Shown here: positions 6,741-10,864 of the stretch, piece after piece
How the letters are laid out: the number at the start of each line of letters is the position of its first letter
How positions within the stretch are numbered: position 1 is the first letter of the stretch
Assembly (NCBI GenBank): GCA_003499325.1
Contig: DNIP01000145.1
Location: 1 to 10,864 of the forward strand
From: Oscillospiraceae bacterium
GTDB taxonomy: Bacteria; Bacillota; Clostridia; Oscillospirales; Acutalibacteraceae
DNA: 10,864 bases
Direction of reading: 5' to 3'
Translations under genes and position numbers: made by a program
Notes under the pieces: generated by a model
The model's database searches: none
Seen by the model: the letters and a program-made list of their open reading frames with translations, nothing else
What the model was told of the DNA's origin: nothing

Positions 6741-8426
6741 TTACCAAAGCGAACTCTTACCCTGTGCCTGTTGGTAGATCAGCATCGCGTCGTTCGCCTG
6801 AATCTTACCGTTATGATTAACATCGGCGCATTGTGCCGCATATCCCGTCAGTTGATCTGCCGCACCTCCCTGCGCGTGCTTATACGCCAGCATCGCGTCA
6901 TTTGACTGAATCCTGCCGTTCAGATTCGTGTCGCCGATAGGGTTGATTTGGCACGCGAGCTCCGGCGTGCCGGCGGTGACGGCGACGGTGACGCTTTTGG
7001 AGACGTGGTTCGCCTTTGAGACGGTCAGCAGATACAAGCCCGAGGGAACGTCGGAAAAGCTGAACGAGGCGGAATTGCCGTAAACCGTTTTGGTAAAGCC
7101 GATGGAGCTGTTGCTGCGGTTCGCCAGCGTGACCTTTACCGCACCGGCGTTATCAAGATAGCTCTTGATCGTACCGCTTACGGTATTGCCGGCGGTGCAG
7201 GTGAACCAACGGCTCATGTAGATCTTTTTCTTTGGCGTGGCGATGAAGATAGAGGCGGTGGAATCCTTGCCGTTCATCGTGCCGGTCAGTCCGGACGCAG
7301 CGAACTCATAGCCCTCGGTCGGGATCAGGGTGACCTGAGCGCTGTATCTCTCGCCGGCGGTGAAGGTATCGGTATCCGGGTTCATAAGATCGCCGTCCTC
7401 GGTGTACCAGTTGACATATCCGTAATTTGGTATCGTCGGTCTGTAGCCGCAGTTTGCGGGGATCAAGCACTCGCCGTCGGGCGCTTCACCCGCGACAGGC
7501 TCGGTAATGCCGGAGATGGCGAAATGAGAGATCGGACCGAAAGTCCATTTTGCGTACAAAGTAGTGTTCTCAAGGTATGGATCGTAGTTATTTACCATCG
7601 GTCCATCGTTTTTCCTGATTGTCCAACCAACAAAAGTATAGTTGGTGCGGGTCGGCGTAGGCAAATCTGCTGTCAACCAACCGGATGTGTCGGTCTGTAT
7701 GGTTGACGGGGTGACGGAGCCGCCGTTCGCATCAAAAGTAATCGTGCGCACGGCGTAGTTTTTCGTAAATGTCTTAGCGGAGCTGACAGCGTCATCGCTT
7801 GCCGTATGACCATTACCGCATGCTTTAACCATAAATGTATAGGATTTGGTTCCTGATACTATCCAAGAAGCAAAATTGAAATATGTTGTTTTCGCAGCAG
7901 AAGAATTCAATGGCACGCCATCAGCGTATAGCCAAAGAACGTATTCCCCCGCGTCAGGAACTGCGTCCCATACCCCGAAAGTACCTTCCCACCGCAGATT
8001 CGTGGGAGTTGAGAGCTGAGGATTGGAATTCACAAAGGTGTAAGTACCCTCCCATCTCTCTGATAATTGATGACCTCCCTCGTTACCGGCTTTGCTCCAT
8101 GCCTCCAGTCTCACGTCGAAGGTACCACTTGGATAAGCGTGATCTATACATAATTGGCGCAGATCGATCATCGTTCCTTTTTCGGCATACCACCACCCGC
8201 CGCCGGTATAAACGCCAAAATAATAACAATTCGCACCGGGGAACGGATCCCATGAAAGGATACCGTTGTCAGAAATACGAACATTCTTTAACGAGCCTTC
8301 AGAACTGCCGGTCTCGGCGATCTCAGAGGCTCCCTTTTCTAACGAAGCTGCCGCGCCTGCCGTCATCGGCAGGGCGGTCAGGAGCATAACGAGTACAAGG
8401 AACAGAGATAAGAATGATTTTTTCAT
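6741..8426 (-). CDS. Secreted modular protein with C-terminal type I dockerin, no catalytic domain recognised
   Basis: A 561-residue exported protein of unknown function. Modules seen in order: a signal peptide (1 to about 26: MKK, a Leu-rich core, then AGAAA); two related FN3-like beta domains (about 46-133 with LSWDPFPGA, and 139-222 with GVWDAVPDAGEYVL); an InlB B-repeat/Flg_new type repeat (226-294: ITFDANGGS, FVGWT, LYAKW); an unassigned beta-rich domain (about 299-396); a carboxypeptidase-regulatory-like fold (about 414-487: VSGTIKS, FSDVPSGLYLLTV); and a dockerin (about 497-556). The dockerin has two calcium loops, GDTNLNGRIQSND (D499, N501, N503, D510) and ADVNHNGKIQAND (D535, N537, N539, D546). 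Inference: it is anchored to a cohesin-bearing scaffold and binds a surface or polysaccharide. It sits between rnj and gdpP, where no secreted protein is expected. The ATG at 8426 is chosen for its AGGAGG six bases upstream and the signal peptide. GC falls to about 40% around 7801-7920. Confidence 0.88.
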   Translation of the reverse strand: MKKSFLSLFLVLVMLLTALPMTAGAAASLEKGASEIAETGSSEGSLKNVRISDNGILSWDPFPGANCYYFGVYTGGGWWYAEKGTMIDLRQLCIDHAYPSGTFDVRLEAWSKAGNEGGHQLSERWEGTYTFVNSNPQLSTPTNLRWEGTFGVWDAVPDAGEYVLWLYADGVPLNSSAAKTTYFNFASWIVSGTKSYTFMVKACGNGHTASDDAVSSAKTFTKNYAVRTITFDANGGSVTPSTIQTDTSGWLTADLPTPTRTNYTFVGWTIRKNDGPMVNNYDPYLENTTLYAKWTFGPISHFAISGITEPVAGEAPDGECLIPANCGYRPTIPNYGYVNWYTEDGDLMNPDTDTFTAGERYSAQVTLIPTEGYEFAASGLTGTMNGKDSTASIFIATPKKKIYMSRWFTCTAGNTVSGTIKSYLDNAGAVKVTLANRSNSSIGFTKTVYGNSASFSFSDVPSGLYLLTVSKANHVSKSVTVAVTAGTPELACQINPIGDTNLNGRIQSNDAMLAYKHAQGGAADQLTGYAAQCADVNHNGKIQANDAMLIYQQAQGKSSLW

Positions 8427-8432
8427 AATAGA

Positions 8433-8438
8433 CCTCCT
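8433..8438 (-). promoter_or_regulatory. Shine-Dalgarno AGGAGG deciding the dockerin gene start
   Basis: AGGAGG is followed by TCTATT (6 bases) and ATG AAA AAA, directly ahead of a clear signal peptide. This sets the start at 8426, although the frame stays open for 66 further codons upstream. Confidence 0.85.
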
Positions 8439-8447
8439 ATATAGGTC

Positions 8448-8491
8448 GAGATTGCCGCGGGCTGACACGCGTGTAGAGCCCTCGCAATGAC
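8448..8491. repeat. Hairpin-forming dispersed-repeat-like sequence ahead of the dockerin gene
   Basis: The stretch runs from GAGATTGCC to CTCGCAATGAC. ATTGC pairs with GCAAT, and GGGCT with AGCCC, around a perfectly palindromic centre ACACGCGTGT (8465-8474). The GATTGCC...CGCAATGAC frame resembles, from memory, a repeat often scattered between genes in gut Clostridia; I could not search for copies. It lies in the 95-base gap between rnj and the dockerin gene and would fold in the mRNA leader. No T-run follows, so it is not an obvious terminator. Confidence 0.6.
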
Positions 8492-8519
8492 TGTTATCAT
8501 CAACGATCATTGTGAGCGG

Positions 8520-8531
8520 CATTATACCTCC
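8520..8531 (-). promoter_or_regulatory. Second possible initiation site, GGAGG-TATA-ATG, overlapping the rnj stop
   Basis: GGAGG (8531-8527) is followed after 4 bases by ATG (8522-8520), which overlaps the rnj TAA as TAATG. This ATG is in frame with the dockerin gene and would add 32 residues (MPLTMIVDDNSHCEGS onward, through the hairpin repeat) before the signal peptide. The spacing is short and the extension has no export character. It may instead be a leftover start of a former downstream neighbour. The TATAAT inside it resembles a -10 box, but I find no matching -35. Confidence 0.3.
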
Positions 8532-10351
8532 ATCAAAATCGGTAAAATCATCGGAGAACGTCCCGTCTGGCGGACGATCAGCTTCGCGATATCGTCCTTG
8601 ATGAGGTTCTTGATCACACCCCACTCATGGATATTCCTGCGGGAGCAATCCTCCAAAATATCCAGCGACAGCGACTTGATGTCATCCATCAGATCGCCGC
8701 TTTCACGCACATAGACAAAGCCGCGCGATACGATATCGGGACCGCTGATGACATGGCCGTCGTACACATCGAGGGACGCGACAATGATGATCAGGCCGTC
8801 CTGACCGAGATGCTTACGATCTCTGAGGACGATCGATCCGACGTCGCCGACGCCCAGACCGTCGACAAATACCTTGCCGGACGGAACAGGCTCAGCCTCC
8901 TTGAAGCCGTCCTCGCTGATATCGACCGACTTGCCGATATCGCCGATATAGATATCCTTGCTGTCCATGCCGAGCGACATGGCGAGGGTGCGGTGCTTTT
9001 GCAGCATCTTCTGCTCGCCGTGGATCGGGATGAAATACCGCGGCTTGACCAGCGAATGGATCAGCTTTAACTCCTCCTGGCAGGCGTGACCCGATACGTG
9101 CACCTCGTACATGCTCTCGTATACCACGTCACAGCCGCGCTTTAACAGCTCGTCAACAACATTGCCGACGGCGCGCTCGTTGCCGGGGATGGGGTTGGCG
9201 GAAATGATGATAAAGTCGCCCGCGCCGACGCTGACCTTGCGGTGGTCGGAATACGCCATGCGCGACAGCGCCGACATCGGCTCACCCTGTGAGCCTGTGG
9301 TAGCGAGCACGATCTTCTCGGGCGGATAGTCCTTGAGCTGATCGATATCGATGATCAGGTTGTCGGGCACCTTGACATAGCCCAGTTCCTGCGCTACCTT
9401 CATATAGTTGATCATGGAGCGACCTGAGAACGCGACCTTCCTGCCGTACTTGACGGCGCAGTTGATGATCAGCTGGATACGGCTGATATTGGACGCGAAG
9501 GTCGCAATGATGATACGCTTGTTCTTAGCGGACGCGAACAGCTGATCAAAGCTGTCGGTCACCTTCTGCTCCGTCTGCGTATAGCCGGGACGTTCGGCAT
9601 TGGTGCTCTCGGCAAGCAGTGCCAAAACGCCCTCATCACCCAGCGCCGCAAAGCGGTTCAGATCGGTCATCTTGCCCTCGATGGGCGTATAGTCGACCTT
9701 GAAGTCGCCCGTATGGACGAGCGTACCCGCGGGCGTGTGCATCGCGATGGCGACGGAATCGGGGATGGAGTGGTTGACGTGGATCAGCTCGATCTCAAAA
9801 CAGCCGAGCTTGAAGGTGTCGCCCGCGTTCTTCTTGACCAGTGTAGGCGGCGCGGACAGGCTATGCTCCTTCAGCTTTTTCTCGATCAAGCCGATGGTCA
9901 GGGGCGTGCCGTAGATCGGCACATTGATCTTAGCGAGCAAAAACGGGATGCCGCCGATGTGATCCTCATGTCCGTGCGTGATCACCACGCCGCGGATCCT
10001 GTCGCTGTTCTGCTCGAGATAGGTGTAATCGGGGATGACCAGATCGACGCCCAGCATATCGCCGTCGGGGAACGCCATACCGCAGTCGATGAGGATGATG
10101 TCGTTCTCGCACTCGAACACGGTCAGGTTCTTGCCGATCTCGTTAAGACCGCCGAGGAACGATACGCGTACAGGCGGCTTTGCAGGCGCTTTCTTCTTGA
10201 TGGAACGTGACCTTCTGCCCTTTGTGTTGGCGGTCACCTTCGGGTTGTACGCACGCTTGAGTGCGGATGGTTTATCGGTTTTCTTGTTATTTCGGGGCGC
10301 TTTTGCTTTGCCCTTGCTCTTCATTTGAGGTTTCTTTTTCAAATTGCTCAA
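8522..10351 (-). CDS. rnj: Ribonuclease J
   Basis: Metallo-beta-lactamase/beta-CASP nuclease with endo- and 5'-3' exonuclease activity, central to mRNA decay and rRNA maturation in Firmicutes. In the 609 residues: a Lys/Arg-rich N-terminal extension (1-60), then the core RVSFLGGLNEIGKN (62-75) and the zinc motif HGHEDH (126-131). Further zinc ligands are H193 (NHSIPDS), D215 (HTGDFK) and H444 (PIHGE). The beta-CASP part has IIIATFASN (280-288), GRKVAFSGRSM (303-313) and HVSGHA (418-423). A C-terminal domain follows (about 490-609). The start is TTG at 10351, with AAGGAGG seven bases upstream; the next ATG (residue 10) has no ribosome site. The extension is the odd part: 22 K/R and one acidic residue in 60. 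A promoter about 120 bases upstream makes rnj the likely first gene of the run. rnjA versus rnjB cannot be decided. Confidence 0.96.
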   Translation of the reverse strand: MSNLKKKPQMKSKGKAKAPRNNKKTDKPSALKRAYNPKVTANTKGRRSRSIKKKAPAKPPVRVSFLGGLNEIGKNLTVFECENDIILIDCGMAFPDGDMLGVDLVIPDYTYLEQNSDRIRGVVITHGHEDHIGGIPFLLAKINVPIYGTPLTIGLIEKKLKEHSLSAPPTLVKKNAGDTFKLGCFEIELIHVNHSIPDSVAIAMHTPAGTLVHTGDFKVDYTPIEGKMTDLNRFAALGDEGVLALLAESTNAERPGYTQTEQKVTDSFDQLFASAKNKRIIIATFASNISRIQLIINCAVKYGRKVAFSGRSMINYMKVAQELGYVKVPDNLIIDIDQLKDYPPEKIVLATTGSQGEPMSALSRMAYSDHRKVSVGAGDFIIISANPIPGNERAVGNVVDELLKRGCDVVYESMYEVHVSGHACQEELKLIHSLVKPRYFIPIHGEQKMLQKHRTLAMSLGMDSKDIYIGDIGKSVDISEDGFKEAEPVPSGKVFVDGLGVGDVGSIVLRDRKHLGQDGLIIIVASLDVYDGHVISGPDIVSRGFVYVRESGDLMDDIKSLSLDILEDCSRRNIHEWGVIKNLIKDDIAKLIVRQTGRSPMILPILMEV

Positions 10352-10358
10352 ATAAATA

Positions 10359-10365
10359 CCTCCTT
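10359..10365 (-). promoter_or_regulatory. Shine-Dalgarno AAGGAGG for the rnj TTG start
   Basis: AAGGAGG, then TATTTAT (7 bases), then TTG AGC AAT. The strength and spacing of the site are the reason for choosing the non-ATG start. Confidence 0.85.
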
Positions 10366-10387
10366 CATTTCAAAAATAATATGGTGA

Positions 10388-10415
10388 TCCGTTTCTATTA
10401 CCGATCAGAAACAGA
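10388..10415. repeat. Hairpin in the rnj 5' leader
   Basis: TCCGTTTCT (10388-10396) and AGAAACAGA (10407-10415) pair around a 10-base loop. In the minus-strand transcript this is a 9-base stem with one G-U pair, about 22 bases before the ribosome site. Its possible role in controlling rnj is inference only. Confidence 0.5.
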
Positions 10416-10478
10416 TAAAAGACGTTATCGGAACTGCGCACCGTCACGAGAGAACATACTCCCACTTATACATTATAT

Positions 10479-10507
10479 ACTATACCAAATTTTTGCACTT
10501 CGGTCAA
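10479..10507 (-). promoter_or_regulatory. Sigma-A type promoter for rnj and probably the downstream run
   Basis: On the minus strand TTGACC (10507-10502), exactly 17 bases, then TATAGT (10484-10479), each 5 of 6 to consensus and set in an AT-rich tract. Transcription would start near 10472, giving a leader of about 120 bases. No comparably good promoter is seen between the later genes, so this one may drive much of the run. Confidence 0.8.
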
Positions 10508-10510
10508 GTG
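10496..10510. promoter_or_regulatory. Inverted repeat over the -35 box (possible operator)
   Basis: CACTT-CGGTC-AAGTG has perfect 5-base arms around a 5-base spacer, and it covers the whole -35 hexamer of the rnj promoter. The position would suit a repressor, but arms this short can arise by chance. Confidence 0.25.
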
Positions 10511-10571
10511 GGGGATGTGTAAAACTCACGTCAATCTAATTCAGCTGTTATCTGTGACTTTTCAGTAAGGC

Positions 10572-10602
10572 TGTCATCCTGAGCTCTTAGCGAAGGATCT
10601 TA
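10572..10602. repeat. Dispersed-repeat-like sequence TGTCATCCTGAG...GAAGGATCTTA
   Basis: ATCCT (10576-10580) and AGGAT (10594-10598) are inverted around GAGCTC. From memory, the TGTCATCCTGAG/GAAGGATC word pair recurs in intergenic regions of gut Clostridia. Only one copy is seen in this window. Confidence 0.45.
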
Positions 10603-10655
10603 CAGTGCTCTTTATCCGATAGATTATACCTATTCAGTATTGATTGGACGAGCTT

Positions 10656-10726
10656 CGGGAGGAGCAAGCCCCTCCCCTACAAGTAACGTTTCAGTGAAAT
10701 TGTAGGGGAGCGCCTCGGTGCTCCCG
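10656..10726. repeat. 71-base inverted repeat with 26-base arms
   Basis: The left arm (10656-10681) ends CTCCCCTACA and the right arm (10701-10726) begins TGTAGGGGAG. The arms match as inverted copies except for about six positions. The 19-base spacer itself contains TTTCA-G-TGAAA. The shape fits a short palindromic dispersed element, related in style but not in sequence to the one at 733-886. No T-run flanks it, so a terminator role is not supported. Confidence 0.75.
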
Positions 10727-10829
10727 CGGTAGGGCGTTGGATAATGACACATGTCGGTTAGGGTGCCAGGAATAATCCGAACCGTGGTTTTGACGGGCAT
10801 ATTTCCGCCTGCCCATTGTTAAAATCCTC

Positions 10830-10849
10830 GCGAACCCGTCAGGGTTCGC
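10830..10849. repeat. Perfect 8-base hairpin GCGAACCC-GTCA-GGGTTCGC
   Basis: A strong stem with a 4-base loop close to the right edge. On the minus strand it is followed by GAGGATTTTAAC, a poor T-tract, so it could be a weak terminator of an unseen upstream gene. It could also be another palindromic repeat of the cluster. Confidence 0.55.
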
Positions 10850-10864
10850 TGTGGTTTTGCCGCG

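Larger units (their letters stand above)
10352..10864. other. 513-base non-coding upstream region, rich in inverted repeats
   Basis: No convincing gene lies here. The part next to rnj (10352-10510) holds its ribosome site, leader hairpin and promoter. The outer part (about 10560-10864) is a patchwork of palindromic pieces itemised separately, plus GGGCA/TGCCC (10795-10799 with 10810-10814) and a GTGGTTTTG word repeated near 10784 and 10851. A minus-strand frame is open from the right edge to a TGA at 10691, but it runs through the repeat arms and has no family character. Confidence 0.75.

Noticed and set aside
8521..8526. TATAAT as a -10 box for the dockerin gene
   Set aside because: The hexamer is perfect, but no -35-like hexamer lies 15-19 bases upstream, and it overlaps a ribosome-site/start arrangement that explains it.
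8427..8624. 66-codon upstream extension of the dockerin frame
   Set aside because: It reads through the end of rnj and a hairpin repeat, and it would bury the signal peptide; the start at 8426 has a better ribosome site. Only the inner ATG at 8522 is kept as a question.
9713..10210. Plus-strand open frame opposite rnj
   Set aside because: It is an Asp/Arg/Val-rich mirror of the RNase J coding strand, with no ribosome site or recognisable domain.
10352..10472. Riboswitch or T-box in the rnj leader
   Set aside because: I see only one simple hairpin and no known aptamer core, T-box sequence or terminator/antiterminator pair.
10830..10849. Intrinsic terminator at the right edge
   Set aside because: The stem is strong, but the following minus-strand sequence is GAGGATTTTAAC rather than a T-run, so it is kept only as a hairpin.
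10691..10864. Minus-strand frame open from the right edge to a TGA at 10691 (57 codons)
   Set aside because: It runs through hairpins and repeat arms, its translation matches no family I know, and the end of the frame lies inside the repeat spacer. More likely accidental than the end of a gene.

Overview
The window looks like a low-GC-lineage Gram-positive (Bacillota, class Clostridia), most likely a gut or rumen Ruminococcaceae/Oscillospiraceae relative. The evidence is an RNase J, GdpP, L9, DnaB, TilS, HPRT and FtsH gene series, strong AGGAGG-type ribosome binding sites, a sigma-A type promoter, a type I dockerin protein, and palindromic intergenic repeats of the kind common in such genomes. 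Base composition is moderately high in GC for a clostridium (individual 60-base lines I counted in rnj were 55-63% GC). I cannot name a species.

Every gene I support lies on the minus strand, so transcription runs from high to low coordinates: 10352-10864, a 513-base non-coding stretch with several inverted repeats and a good promoter (10479-10507); rnj (ribonuclease J, TTG start at 10351); a secreted dockerin protein (6741-8426); gdpP (c-di-AMP phosphodiesterase, 4726-6666); rplI (ribosomal protein L9, 4261-4707); dnaB (replicative helicase, 2804-4171); tilS (tRNA-Ile lysidine synthetase, 1420-2811); hpt (hypoxanthine phosphoribosyltransferase, 888-1427); a 154-base MITE-like element (733-886); and the first 237 codons of ftsH (TTG start at 711), which runs off the left edge.

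Functionally this is a housekeeping run. It covers mRNA decay (rnj), second-messenger breakdown (gdpP), translation (rplI, tilS), replication (dnaB), purine salvage (hpt) and membrane protein quality control (ftsH). gdpP-rplI-dnaB and tilS-hpt-ftsH are each familiar Firmicute blocks, and here they are joined head to tail. dnaB/tilS and tilS/hpt overlap by exactly 8 bases each with the same ATGNATAR arrangement, which suggests translational coupling.

The outlier is the dockerin gene between rnj and gdpP. It encodes a modular secreted protein with no visible catalytic domain. It is preceded by a genome-repeat-like hairpin, and its N-terminal half has a different base texture, including a 557-base stretch with no GATC in a window otherwise rich in GATC. 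I see no CRISPR array, tRNA, rRNA, known riboswitch or insertion sequence with a transposase. I did not find a clear new multi-gene system. The items most worth checking are the dockerin insertion, the highly structured intergenic repeats, and a heptamer array that puts four GGAG motifs just after the rplI stop codon.
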